A DNA stretch of 32,765 nt from Terriglobia bacterium. GTDB taxonomy: Bacteria; Acidobacteriota; Terriglobia; Terriglobales; Acidobacteriaceae. The stretch lies in the NCBI GenBank assembly GCA_020073645.1, contig JAIQET010000051.1, forward strand, positions 1-32,765. Reading direction: 5' to 3'. The notes beneath the pieces are model-generated. The model was not told the DNA's origin, did not search any database, and saw only the letters and a program-made list of their open reading frames with translations. The translations under genes and the position numbers were made by a program. Shown here piece by piece: positions 25,230-32,765 of the stretch. How positions within the stretch are numbered: the first letter of the stretch is position 1; every line of letters starts with the position of its first letter.

Positions 25230-25249
25230 GATCACGTGAAGCCGTGATC
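25230..25249. promoter_or_regulatory. Palindrome upstream of the kinase gene
   Basis: GATCACG-TGAAGC-CGTGATC, perfect 7-base arms with 6-base spacer, 21 bases before the kinase ATG and in the 287-base region shared with the divergent cupin gene. It has the size and symmetry of a dimeric repressor site. No regulator can be named. The rest of this gap contains no supported gene. Confidence 0.4.
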
Positions 25250-25495
25250 TGAAGTGACTTGGGATGTACGACCCAATTCCGCGCCGCGGTCAACCCTGGT
25301 GACACACGTGGCAGACTTGGACTCCAAACAACTGCTCTTAGATAAGGCCGATTTCACATTCATTCTCTCGCAGGTCGGCAAGGGCAAGTGGGACCAGCCC
25401 AAAATAAGCCGCGCGACCTTCCCGGAATGGGAAAAACAGAAATGGTTCCGTAAAATGGGGGCATTGCTCTTTGAGTCTTCGCCAGGGCTCCACCA

Positions 25496-25819
25496 ATGAA
25501 AAACTTCTTCCACGCGTTTGAATTGCTGCAGCAGCGTACACAACTAGGGAAACTGTACCTGGAATTTCTCCGCGTCCCCGCCCTGAGCGCGGGGTTCTAT
25601 GTGGTGCCGGCGGGTGGCACTGACCCGCAAAAGCCTCATAAAGAAGATGAGGTGTACTACGTGGTCCGCGGCCGCGCCCGCATGCGGGTAGGAACCGAAG
25701 ACCAGGCGGTGAGCGAAGGCAGTGTGATTTTCGTGGCGGCCAACGTGGAGCACCGCTTCCACGACATCGAGGAAGAACTGGTCGTACTGGTTTTCTTCGC
25801 GCCGGCGGAGAGTTCGTGA
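25496..25819 (+). CDS. Small single-domain cupin
   Basis: 107 residues. Cupin motif 1 is degenerate (PHKEDEVYYVVRGRARM, with His48 and Glu52 as possible metal ligands) and motif 2 is GSVIFVAANVEHRFHDI with His86. It is preceded by a helical N-terminus (MKNFFHAFELLQQ). Such proteins bind a metal and a small ligand or act as isomerases or dioxygenases; nothing here fixes the reaction. The ATG has no strong ribosome binding site. It is divergent from the kinase and convergent with the flavoprotein at 26050-26835. Confidence 0.87.
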   Translation: MKNFFHAFELLQQRTQLGKLYLEFLRVPALSAGFYVVPAGGTDPQKPHKEDEVYYVVRGRARMRVGTEDQAVSEGSVIFVAANVEHRFHDIEEELVVLVFFAPAESS

Positions 25820-26049
25820 TTCTTTGAAAGGGCTCAGCTTTGAGCCGCGCCGCATCGGCGCGCTTGAAGATTGGGCTTCAGTCTGCGCGTGAGAGCTAGA
25901 TTCCGGGCACAGCGGTGGGACGGAACCGGCAGGTTCCAGCCGCAAGGCGGCAGATATTAGTCCGGGGTAAAAGTGGGAAATGAGATGAGTCCCTTCAGGG
26001 ACGTCACTGGTTCTCACGCACACACTTCAGCCCCTGAGGGCGCAATAAA
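25820..26049. repeat. Mosaic of short palindromes between convergent genes
   Basis: Five perfect short hairpins in 230 bases: GGCTCA-GCTT-TGAGCC (25831-25846), GCGCCG-CAT-CGGCGC (25847-25861), GGAACC-GGCA-GGTTCC (25922-25937), GCCGC-AAG-GCGGC (25939-25951) and GTCCCT-TC-AGGGAC (25989-26002). A sixth, imperfect one (CAGCCCCTGAGG to CAGGGCTG) runs into the stop codon of the next gene. Some may act as bidirectional terminators for the two converging genes. The density suggests decayed dispersed palindromic elements. Confidence 0.6.
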
Positions 26050-26835
26050 TCAGGGCTGAGTTGCCGCAGCTTCCTTGCCCGGGATCCAGTAGATCTCTTC
26101 CTTCAGCACTTCTTTAGTAAAACCGATCCGCTTCAGGATGCCCTTGCCGTGCTCGATCATCTCGGGGTGGCCGCAAAGGTAGCCAACAGCGTTCTGCCCG
26201 TTCAGCCCCCACAGGTCGCTGTACTTGCGAATCACATCGTCAACCCGGCCGACTTCGCCCTTCCATTTTTCGTCCTCCCAGGGACGGCTGACCATGGGCA
26301 CATACTTCAACCAGGGCACTTCGTTCGCGAACTTCTGCAGTTCCTCGAGATAACCAAACTCCCAGGAGCGGCTGGCGCCATTCAGCAGGAAGAGTTTCTG
26401 CTCTCCCGCAAACCTGCCTTCTTTCCAGTCTTTGTACAGAGTGCGAACGTAGCTCACGAACGGCGCGATTCCGGTCACAGTACAAACCAGAAAGTGATTG
26501 GTGCGCCCGCTCTTGGTGTCGAGCGTGAAGCGTCCCTTGGAAGCCTTGCGCATGAGCAGTTCGTCGCCCAGTTGCAGCTTGTAGAGCTTCGGCGTTAGTT
26601 CGCCCTCAGGGACCAGTTCAAAGAAGAATTCGATTTCGTTCTCGTACGGCGAGGAAACTATGGAATAAGGCCGCTCCGAGCGCTTGTCCGGACCTTCCAC
26701 TCCCAGCGTCGCGTATTGTCCGGGAGCAAACTTGAACTCGCCTCCCGCCTGGATTCGGATCATCCACAGGTCGGGAGCAAAATCCATGCGCTTCGTGATC
26801 TTGGCGTGGTAGAACTTCTCGTCGGCAGTGCCCAT
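26050..26835 (-). CDS. Ferredoxin-NADP(+) reductase-like flavoprotein
   Basis: 261 residues. ATG 26835 is chosen because AGGTGAAGG lies upstream; the longer frame to 26937 adds an unlikely N-terminus. FAD-binding beta-barrel (~1-105) with RPYSIVSSP (the RxYS motif) and GQYATLGV; NAD(P)-binding part from ~110 with VCTVTGIAPFVSYVR, FLLNGASRSWEFGYLEEL and YLCGHPEMIE. The C-terminus EEIYWIPGKE is close to the YxE/YW-type endings of bacterial FNRs. Likely reaction: hydride/electron transfer between NADPH and ferredoxin or flavodoxin. Its ferredoxin partner is not in the window; a link to the archerase genes 4.5 kb away is possible but speculative. Confidence 0.92.
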   Translation of the reverse strand: MGTADEKFYHAKITKRMDFAPDLWMIRIQAGGEFKFAPGQYATLGVEGPDKRSERPYSIVSSPYENEIEFFFELVPEGELTPKLYKLQLGDELLMRKASKGRFTLDTKSGRTNHFLVCTVTGIAPFVSYVRTLYKDWKEGRFAGEQKLFLLNGASRSWEFGYLEELQKFANEVPWLKYVPMVSRPWEDEKWKGEVGRVDDVIRKYSDLWGLNGQNAVGYLCGHPEMIEHGKGILKRIGFTKEVLKEEIYWIPGKEAAATQP

Positions 26836-26986
26836 GCCTTCACCTCGCAGTTCAGTCAGCCAACCCTGGCTTAGTTTACAGGAGTCGAGGGCGGGGCTGC
26901 TGCCGGAGCCATGAGCCACGCTCCCGTCAATCCCCATTTCGGGAACCTAAACCCACACCGCTTCGTATCACCGCCTGTGCCGCTCG

Positions 26987-27014
26987 TTGACAGTCCGGAT
27001 TGTGCAGCTATATC
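26987..27014 (+). promoter_or_regulatory. Sigma70-type promoter for the LolA-like gene
   Basis: Perfect -35 TTGACA at 26987-26992, 16-base spacer, -10 TATATC at 27009-27014. Transcription would start near 27021, giving a leader of about 70 bases before the AAGGAG and ATG at 27092. The TTG of the -35 box opens an in-frame extension of the ORF, which is therefore not coding. The remaining gap from 26836 also holds the flavoprotein promoter, which I could not locate. Confidence 0.6.
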
Positions 27015-27091
27015 GTTTGTATTCGGTCATTCCACCGCATCCAGCGACGCCGCAATCCGTCGCGCATTCGCGGAACCCTCAAGGAGAAATC

Positions 27092-27898
27092 ATGTTTCGT
27101 AAACTATGCCTGAGTGTGGTTGTCGCTGTCGTCCTGGCACCGGCCGTGCTGGCCCAGACGGTGGACGAGATCATCGCCAAGAACATCGAAGCGCGCGGCG
27201 GCTTGGACAAGATCAAGTCGGTACAGACGATGCGCTCGACGGGCAAGATGGAGTTCGGTCCCGGCATGGAGGCCCCCGGCGTGTTTGTCCAGAAGCGGCC
27301 CAACATGTCACGTCTGGACTTCACCGTGCAGGGCCTGACCGCCACCCAGGCCTACGACGGCAAATCGGGCTGGGCCATCATGCCTTTCACCGGCAAGAAG
27401 GACCCTGAGTCCATGACCGCCGACGACACCAAGGAGATGGAAGAAGATGGCGACATCGATGGCCCGCTGGTGGATTACAAGGCCAAAGGCAACCAGGTGG
27501 AACTGGTGGGCAAGGAGAAAGTGGAGGGCACCGACGCCTACAAGCTGAAGGTGACTTTGAAGAATGGCGATGTCAAGTACATCTATCTCGACACCGACAG
27601 CGGCCTGGAAATCAAGGAAGAATCCAAGCGCATGGTGCGCGACACTGAGCAGGAGACCGAGACTTCCCTCAGCGACTACCGCGAGGTCAACGGCCTTATG
27701 TTCCCCTTTGCCACTCAAACCAGCATCAAGGGCAGCCCACAGGCGCAGAAGCTGACCATCGAAAAGATCGAACTGAATGTTCCCGTCGACGATGCCGGCT
27801 TTAAGATGCCCGCGGTTGCACCTAAGCCGGCAGCCGCGCCTGCCGTCAAATCGGAGGCCAGCAAGCCGGAAGAAAAGAAGGAACCACCGAAGAACTAA
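27092..27898 (+). CDS. Secreted LolA-like outer-membrane lipoprotein-sorting-type protein
   Basis: 268 residues with signal peptide MFRKLCLSVVVAVVLAPAVLAQ and an AAGGAG 6 bases upstream. The mature part begins TVDEIIAKNIEARGGLDKIKSVQTMRSTGKM, the typical opening of a large family of periplasmic proteins with a LolA/LolB-like half-barrel, and continues with AYDGKSGWAIMPF, GKEKVEGTDAYKLKVTLKNGDVKYIYLD and SDYREVNGLMFPF. The tail is Pro/Ala/Lys-rich and probably disordered. Such proteins bind lipids or lipoproteins. No partner is adjacent apart from the propeller gene 347 bases downstream. Confidence 0.88.
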   Translation: MFRKLCLSVVVAVVLAPAVLAQTVDEIIAKNIEARGGLDKIKSVQTMRSTGKMEFGPGMEAPGVFVQKRPNMSRLDFTVQGLTATQAYDGKSGWAIMPFTGKKDPESMTADDTKEMEEDGDIDGPLVDYKAKGNQVELVGKEKVEGTDAYKLKVTLKNGDVKYIYLDTDSGLEIKEESKRMVRDTEQETETSLSDYREVNGLMFPFATQTSIKGSPQAQKLTIEKIELNVPVDDAGFKMPAVAPKPAAAPAVKSEASKPEEKKEPPKN

Positions 27899-28245
27899 CG
27901 GACTAAACTCGCTCTGCGGCCGTCTGCGCCCGCCTCAGCGCCATGAAGCCTGAGGCCCAGTACACAGTTGAGGCCATGCACACAGCCCCAAGGCCACGCA
28001 TAGCCTGAGGCCAACCAGGCAGCCTGAAGGTCAACCAGGCAGCCGCAAAGCGGCGAAAGAATAAAGCCCACGGCGCAAGCCGTGGGTAGCCCATCGCACC
28101 GCAGCCAGCCCCGGAGGGGCGAAAGAAACGAACCATTGTCTCGGCCACTTGCGACAAGTGCTCGTCCAGAGCCGTTTGGTACTGTCCATCCCACCGGCCA
28201 CCCCGCTTCCATCATCCGAATTCCATTTCACTGCGAGGTTCAAAC
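27899..28245. repeat. Gene-free gap with tandem GAGGCC units and GCAA-loop hairpin
   Basis: 347 bases with no gene. AGCCTGAGGCCAACCAGGC (28002-28020) is repeated at 28021-28040 as a 20-base near copy, after earlier GAGGCC/AAGGCC units from 27945. A perfect hairpin CCCACGGC-GCAA-GCCGTGGG follows at 28067-28086, then GCCCC-GGA-GGGGC at 28108-28120. The GCAA-loop hairpin is a type I associate with dispersed Acidobacteriota repeats. Upstream of the next gene only GAGG (28234) is visible as a ribosome binding site. Confidence 0.6.
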
Positions 28246-31200
28246 ATGTTGAACCGTGGTTCTGCTCTTATCACCCTCTGCGTCGTCATCGTCCTGTGCC
28301 TCTCCGCCCTTCCGGCGCCGGCGCAAACTGTGCCCATTGATTCCGACACCTTCAGCGGATTCCAGGCCCGCTCCATCGGTCCCGCGGTGATGGGCGGACG
28401 CATCGCCGACATTGCTGCCGTACACGAAGGCCAGCGCCTCACCATTTACATCGGCGCAGCCAGCGGTGGTGTATGGAAATCGCTCGACGGCGGTACCACC
28501 TTCAAGCCCGTCTTTGACAAACAGCCAACCCAGTCCATCGGCTCCATCGCTATCGATCCCTCGAACCCGCAGACCGTCTGGGTCGGCACCGGGGAAAGCT
28601 GGGTGCGCAACAGCGTCTCGGTCGGCACCGGTCTTTACCGCACCCGCGACGGCGGCGACAACTGGGACCTGATGGGCCTCGCCGACTCCGAACACGTCAG
28701 CCGCGTGCTCGTTCATCCCAAGGATGGCAATGTCGTCTACGCTTGCGCTCTCGGACATCTGTGGAACTCGAACGAAGAACGCGGCGTCTTCAAGACCACC
28801 GACGGAGGCAAGACCTGGAAGAAAATTCTCTACGTGGACGACAAAACCGGTTGTGCCGAGATGGCGATGGACCCGCAGCAACCCGACACGCTCTATGCCG
28901 CCATGTGGCAGGTGCGTCGCGAGCCCTGGAACTTCAACTCCGGCGGCCCCGGTAGCGGCCTGTTCAAGAGCACCGACGGCGGCGCTACCTGGCATCCCAT
29001 CCGCAAAGGTTTCCCCGACGGCGATCTCGGTCGCATCGGGGTTGCGGTCGCGCCCTCCAAGCCCAGCCGCCTGTACGCGGTCGTCGAAGCCAGGAATCAC
29101 ACCGCGCTGTTCCGCTCGGACGACTCCGGCGACAATTGGACAGAAGTAAACAACTCGTTCAACGTCAGCGGGCGCCCATTCTACTTCGCCCGCCTGGCGG
29201 TCGATCCCAACAATCCCGACCGCGTCTACAAACCGGGCTTCGGGCTCACCGTGAGCGACGATGCCGGCAAGAGTTTCAGCGCCGTCTTCTCCACCACCGA
29301 GGACTTTGGCGGAGGCGTGCACGGCGATCATCACGCCCTGTGGATCAATCCCAAGAATTCCGAAGAAATGTTCGATGGCGACGACGGCGGTGTGTACAAG
29401 TCAATCGACCGCGGCAACCACTGGCGCTACCTGCAAGCCCTGCCGGTGTCGCAGTTCTATCACGTCAGTTACGACATGGAGCACCCCTACAACGTGTACG
29501 GCGGGCTACAGGACAATGGCACCTGGATGGGCCCCTCGCGGGCGGTGGGCGGGATCGCCAATCGCCACTGGCGCAACATCGGCTTTGGCGACGGCTTCTG
29601 GGCTTTCAGCGACCCGACCGATCCCGACCTCGCTTACGTGGAGTACCAGGGTGGCCACATCTCGCGGTTACGCAAGTCCACCTCGGAACAGAAGGAAATC
29701 AAGCCCCTGCCTCGTGCCGACGAGCCGGAGTTTCGTTTCAACTGGAACACTCCCATCCACGTGAGCCCGAACCACCCCGGAACCATCTATATCGGCGCGC
29801 AGTTCCTGTTCCGTTCCCGCGACAAAGGCGAATCCTGGGACCGCATCTCGCCCGATCTGACGACCAACGATCCCGACAAGCAACATCAGGAGAAATCCGG
29901 CGGCCTTACCATCGACAACTCCGACGCGGAGCGCTACGAAACCATCTACGCCATCAGCGAATCGCCCAAGAATGGCGATGTGATCTGGGCGGGCACCGAT
30001 GACGGCAACGTGCAGATCACCCGCGATGGCGGCAAGAATTGGACCAACGTCGTGAAGAACATTTCCGGTCTGCCCGCCCACACCTGGGTCTCCACGATTG
30101 AGGCAGGTCACTTCGATGCCGGCACGGCCTACGCCACCTTCGACGGCCACGCCACCGGCGACATGAAGACCTACGTTTACAAAACCACCGACTACGGCCA
30201 GACCTGGACCGCGCTCTCCACACCCGATCTGAAGGGATACGCCCACGTGGTCCGCGAAGACCTGGTCAACCCCAATCTGCTGTTTGTGGGCACCGAGTTC
30301 GGCCTTTTCCTCACCGTGGACGGCGGCAAACAGTGGGCGCAATTCACCGGCAAACTCCCCAATGTCGCGGTGCGGGACATCGCGATTCAGCCGCGCGAGT
30401 CCGACCTGCTCCTGGCCACTCACGGACGCGGCATCTACATCCTGGATGATCTGACGTCGTTGCGCGCGATCACGCCGGAAATCCTGTCCCAGGATGTGGC
30501 TCTGCTGCCTGCCCGGCCGGCAGAGCTGGTTCTGCCCGCCTTCGAGCAGCGCTTCGATGGCGACGCCGAATTTGTCGGCCGCTCGCTTCCCGAAACTGCG
30601 CCCATCGTCTACTACCAGAAGAAGCGCAATATCTTCGGCACCCTGAAAATTGAAATCTACGATGCCCAGGGCAACCTGGTGAATACGCTGCAAGGCGACC
30701 CGCGTCGTGGTCTGAATCGCGTTGGATGGGCCGAACGCCTGAAGCCACCGAAGATGCCACCAGCAGCGTCGCTGGTGGAGCAGCCATTCGCGTTCTTCGG
30801 TCCGCAGGTCGAGCCCGGCGCCTACACCATAAAACTCATCAAGGGCAAACAGAACTACACCGGCAAAATCGACTTGGTGTCCGATCCCCGCTCCAACGCA
30901 ACCACCGCCGATCTCGACTTGCAGCACAAGACCGTCATGCAGCTCTACGACATGCTGGCGCAGTTGACCTACATCGTGGACGCCACCGTTGATTTGCGCG
31001 ACCAAGTGCGCCAGCGCGCAACCCAAGCCACCAGCGACCGCAAGCTGAAAGCGCAGCTCGACAAGTTGGCCACTCAACTGGAAGACTTCCGCTCCACGCT
31101 GGTCTCGGTGAAAGAGGGAGGCATGATCACCGGCGAACACAAACTCCGCGAGAATCTGGGTGAGCTGTATGGCGGGGTGAACGGCTACGAAGGCCGGCCC

Positions 31201-31377
31201 ACGCAATCGCAGATCGAGCGCACCGCCGTCTTGAAGAAGCAACTGGACGACGCGACCGCCAAGTTCCAGGACATGGGCGCCAAAGATGTCCCCGCGGCAA
31301 ACACCGCGCTGGCCAAGTCCAAGCTGGACGCGCTGAAAGTGCTCTCCAAGGACGACTGGAGCAAGAAGCAGCAATAA
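28246..31377 (+). CDS. Large secreted Asp-box (BNR/VPS10-like) beta-propeller protein
   Basis: 1043 residues with a signal peptide ending at PAPAQ (~27). Eleven Asp-boxes (S/T-x-D-x-G-x-x-W/F) are readable, among them SLDGGTTF (79), TRDGGDNW, TTDGGKTW, STDGGATW, SDDSGDNW, SIDRGNHW, SRDKGESW, TRDGGKNW, TTDYGQTW and TVDGGKQW, making probably two propellers of the sortilin/VPS10-like or BNR type. From ~780 a beta-sandwich region (LKIEIYDAQGNLVNTLQG, GAYTIKLIKGKQNYTGKI) and a helical C-terminus (~890-1043) follow. Proteins of this architecture are often labelled glycosyl hydrolase, but no catalytic residues were identified. Probably extracellular or outer-membrane-attached. Confidence 0.92.
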   Translation: MLNRGSALITLCVVIVLCLSALPAPAQTVPIDSDTFSGFQARSIGPAVMGGRIADIAAVHEGQRLTIYIGAASGGVWKSLDGGTTFKPVFDKQPTQSIGSIAIDPSNPQTVWVGTGESWVRNSVSVGTGLYRTRDGGDNWDLMGLADSEHVSRVLVHPKDGNVVYACALGHLWNSNEERGVFKTTDGGKTWKKILYVDDKTGCAEMAMDPQQPDTLYAAMWQVRREPWNFNSGGPGSGLFKSTDGGATWHPIRKGFPDGDLGRIGVAVAPSKPSRLYAVVEARNHTALFRSDDSGDNWTEVNNSFNVSGRPFYFARLAVDPNNPDRVYKPGFGLTVSDDAGKSFSAVFSTTEDFGGGVHGDHHALWINPKNSEEMFDGDDGGVYKSIDRGNHWRYLQALPVSQFYHVSYDMEHPYNVYGGLQDNGTWMGPSRAVGGIANRHWRNIGFGDGFWAFSDPTDPDLAYVEYQGGHISRLRKSTSEQKEIKPLPRADEPEFRFNWNTPIHVSPNHPGTIYIGAQFLFRSRDKGESWDRISPDLTTNDPDKQHQEKSGGLTIDNSDAERYETIYAISESPKNGDVIWAGTDDGNVQITRDGGKNWTNVVKNISGLPAHTWVSTIEAGHFDAGTAYATFDGHATGDMKTYVYKTTDYGQTWTALSTPDLKGYAHVVREDLVNPNLLFVGTEFGLFLTVDGGKQWAQFTGKLPNVAVRDIAIQPRESDLLLATHGRGIYILDDLTSLRAITPEILSQDVALLPARPAELVLPAFEQRFDGDAEFVGRSLPETAPIVYYQKKRNIFGTLKIEIYDAQGNLVNTLQGDPRRGLNRVGWAERLKPPKMPPAASLVEQPFAFFGPQVEPGAYTIKLIKGKQNYTGKIDLVSDPRSNATTADLDLQHKTVMQLYDMLAQLTYIVDATVDLRDQVRQRATQATSDRKLKAQLDKLATQLEDFRSTLVSVKEGGMITGEHKLRENLGELYGGVNGYEGRPTQSQIERTAVLKKQLDDATAKFQDMGAKDVPAANTALAKSKLDALKVLSKDDWSKKQQ

Positions 31378-31430
31378 CCACTCGCCACAAAGTTCGCGGA
31401 GGAAATCCGCAGAGGCGGCCTGGGAGCTTC

Positions 31431-31478
31431 TTCCTTAGCGTCCTTTGCGAAACCTTCGCGCCCTTTGCGGTTTAAGGT
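31431..31478. repeat. CCTTAGCGTCCTTTGCG-type dispersed repeat
   Basis: TTCCTTAGCGTCCTTTGCGA then ACCTTCGCGCCCTTTGCGGT and TTAAGG, with internal direct repeats of CCTTTGCG. I recall near-identical intergenic elements in genomes of several phyla. It lies between convergent genes, with a GC-rich piece (CGCGGAGGAAATCCGCAGAGGCGG) before it at 31396-31419. Confidence 0.6.
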
Positions 31479-31512
31479 TTGCCTTGTGTCCGCCGCCATC
31501 CCTGAATAACCG

Positions 31513-32538
31513 TTACTTGCCCACCACCAGCACCACAAACGAATCCGGCAGAATCGTGGGCCGAGGATGCGGATTATCCGCCGTCGGCGCCGGCCGCGGC
31601 CCGAACTTTGCCGTCACCGTGTAAACCTGGTGCGTCTTGGGATCGAGCGCCATAGTGCGCGCCCCCTCCTGCGTCGTCACCGTCTCCGCCACGCTGAATT
31701 TGTCCGGTGACTCCTCCTGGATCACGGTCAGCTTGCCGTCATGGCACGAGGCGAACGCCAGATGAGTCTCGTCATCGTAGGCCGTAGCGTCCACGCCATC
31801 GCAGATCGGCAGCGTGCTCACAACCTTGCCGCTGTCCGCGTCCACAATCGCCATCCGCTTGTCGCACCCGGAGAACAGCCGCCGGTTCTTGCGGTCCATG
31901 GCCAGGCCGCTCGGCTCTTCGCACGGCGCCAGCGGCCAGCGCGCCTTCACCACCAGCTTGTCGGGATCGAGCGACACCAGTTCGCTCTTGTCTTCAATAT
32001 TCACGAAGACCCCGCCTTTGCCATCGCTCACCGCAAATTCCGGTTTCCCGTCGAGCTTGATGGTGCCGACCACCTCGCCCTTGGCAGCATCCAGCGCAGT
32101 CGCATCATGGCTCCTTCCGTTGAGGGTAAACACTCGCTTGCTGGCCGGATCGTAAAGAATCGCATCCGGGTTGTCCCCGACCTTGACCTTGTTCAGGGTC
32201 TTCAGCGTGCTCATGTCAAAGATGCTCACCGTGCCTTCGCGGCCGTTGCTGACAAACCCGCGTCCCGCGGCGGTATCCAGGGCAATGCCGTGCACGCCGG
32301 GAGTATCCGCGATATCGCCCACCGCCTTGCCCGAATCTGCATCGATCACGATCACGTGGGTCGCACGGGAGATGTAAAGATGGCGCGAAGCCACGTCCAG
32401 GGTCAGATAATCCCAGCCGCCGTCCCCGCCTAGCGTGTAGGTTTTGATCACGTGGTAGCCCGGGCCCGCAGCAACCGCAACCGCCGCTGCCAGGAAAGTA
32501 ACCGCCAAAACACCTGCCATGAAGTGTGCCCGTTTCAT
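31513..32538 (-). CDS. Secreted YVTN/YncE-like beta-propeller protein
   Basis: 341 residues. ATG 32538 is chosen over TTG 32559 because it gives a clean signal peptide (MKRAHFMAGVLAVTFLAAAVAVAAG). Repeated blades show the YVTN pattern of a strand, an Asp/Asn-rich turn and a further strand: HLYISRATHVIVIDADSGK, GFVSNGREGTVSIFDMSTLK, RVFTLNGRSHDATALDAAKG, RLFSGCDKRMAIVDADSGK, LAFASCHDGKLTVIQEE and HQVYTVTAKFG. Two Cys near the fifth blade may pair. These propellers are usually surface or periplasmic binding proteins. It converges with the Asp-box propeller gene and is divergent from the partial frame at the right edge. Confidence 0.9.
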   Translation of the reverse strand: MKRAHFMAGVLAVTFLAAAVAVAAGPGYHVIKTYTLGGDGGWDYLTLDVASRHLYISRATHVIVIDADSGKAVGDIADTPGVHGIALDTAAGRGFVSNGREGTVSIFDMSTLKTLNKVKVGDNPDAILYDPASKRVFTLNGRSHDATALDAAKGEVVGTIKLDGKPEFAVSDGKGGVFVNIEDKSELVSLDPDKLVVKARWPLAPCEEPSGLAMDRKNRRLFSGCDKRMAIVDADSGKVVSTLPICDGVDATAYDDETHLAFASCHDGKLTVIQEESPDKFSVAETVTTQEGARTMALDPKTHQVYTVTAKFGPRPAPTADNPHPRPTILPDSFVVLVVGK

Positions 32539-32594
32539 GCGCGACTGCCTCACTTTCAAGGAATTTGGGAGCCTTCAAGAAACCGTTGGTAACG

Positions 32595-32617
32595 CCGGAA
32601 TTACTCCGGAAGTAACT
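32595..32617. repeat. Direct repeat in divergent promoter region
   Basis: CCGGAATTACT (32595-32605) directly followed by CCGGAAGTAACT (32606-32617). The two share CCGGAA and an offset TAACT/TTACT end. It sits between two divergent starts and could be an operator, but this is a short, weak signal. Confidence 0.3.
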
Positions 32618-32652
32618 TTACCGCATTTCGGCACTCAACCTAGACTTCCTGT

Positions 32653-32765
32653 ATGCACACCTGGGAGGGCAATCCCGACCTCAAGCCCAAGCCCGATTAC
32701 GGCACGCTGGGGCCCGGCTCAGACCTGCAATCCCGCGGGCCTCAAGATCCGCAGGCGCGAAGGGT
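32653..32765 (+). CDS. Start of an unidentified protein, cut by right edge
   Basis: An open frame from ATG 32653 to the end of the window (37 codons): MHTWEGNPDLKPKPDYGTL and on, hydrophilic and Pro/Gly-rich. It lacks a clear ribosome binding site. It is placed opposite the YVTN gene as a divergent gene would be. Too little is visible to judge the product, and it could be a chance frame. Confidence 0.35.
   Translation, partial: MHTWEGNPDLKPKPDYGTLGPGSDLQSRGPQDPQARR

Noticed and set aside
25254..25499. 81-residue frame ending in an ATGA overlap with the cupin start
   Set aside because: GTG start without ribosome binding site, next to a palindrome in a divergent promoter region, and no recognisable product. 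The overlap keeps it from being excluded completely.
26050..26937. Longer start of the flavoprotein at 26937
   Set aside because: The extra 34 residues do not resemble FNR N-termini, while the ATG at 26835 has AGGTGAAGG upstream.
29668..31374. 568-residue minus-strand frame, and a 364-residue one at 28240-29334
   Set aside because: Both lie wholly antisense to the Asp-box propeller gene and have composition typical of high-GC shadow frames; no domain recognised.

Overview
The window looks like a chromosomal segment of a soil-type Acidobacteriota, probably class Terriglobia (Korobacter/Sulfotelmatobacter-like). This is inferred from high GC, a eukaryotic-like Ser/Thr kinase fused to a TolB-N-like module and TPRs, a very large Asp-box beta-propeller protein, a LolA-like secreted protein, and intergenic palindromic repeats of a kind I associate with that phylum. 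No 16S rRNA or other taxonomic marker is present, so the assignment is tentative.

Layout. 1-3570 (+): end of an M1 zinc aminopeptidase with a C-terminal hydrophobic anchor, a six-helix membrane protein and a secreted Kelch propeller. 3599-4236 (-): a zinc-ribbon minigene behind a SnoaL-like gene. 4426-7425 (+): a CstB-like persulfide dioxygenase/rhodanese fusion and a secreted PQQ-type propeller. 7443-15825: a probable copper/silver resistance island. It holds a small Cys/Met/His-rich secreted protein, CusC-, CusB-, NosL-like and CusA-like proteins and a lytic transglycosylase whose start overlaps the cusA stop. 15811-15898 (-): tRNA-Leu(CAA). 16063-21472 (-): two genes for a fused archerase (ATP-driven electron activator) and an HgdB-like partner. 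22139-25208 (-): a kinase-TolB-TPR protein and a small unknown protein. 25496-26835: a cupin (+) converging on a ferredoxin-NADP-reductase-like flavoprotein (-). 27092-31377 (+): the LolA-like protein and an 11-Asp-box propeller. 31513-32538 (-): a YVTN/YncE-like propeller, divergent from a partial ORF at the right edge.

The most interesting observation is that 16 bases including the 3' end of the tRNA-Leu gene (15810-15825) recur exactly, in the same orientation, at 7443-7458. The two copies bracket the whole Cus cluster, which is the expected structure of a tRNA-targeted genomic island. If it was excised, the PQQ propeller gene would lie directly next to the tRNA. No integrase is visible. 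Inside the island the operon has an unusual composition (NosL-like gene between cusB and cusA, peptidoglycan lyase coupled to cusA). It is preceded by a perfect palindrome matching the CRP/FNR-type pattern TGTGA-N6-TCACA, placed about where a class II activator would bind.

The second notable system is the tandem activator at 16063-19569. Both ATPase halves keep the two cysteines that, in HgdC-type homodimers, hold a bridging [4Fe-4S] cluster, so a single chain may form the whole dimer. It is followed by DUF2229/HgdB-like parts, and no recognisable acyl-CoA pathway gene is nearby.
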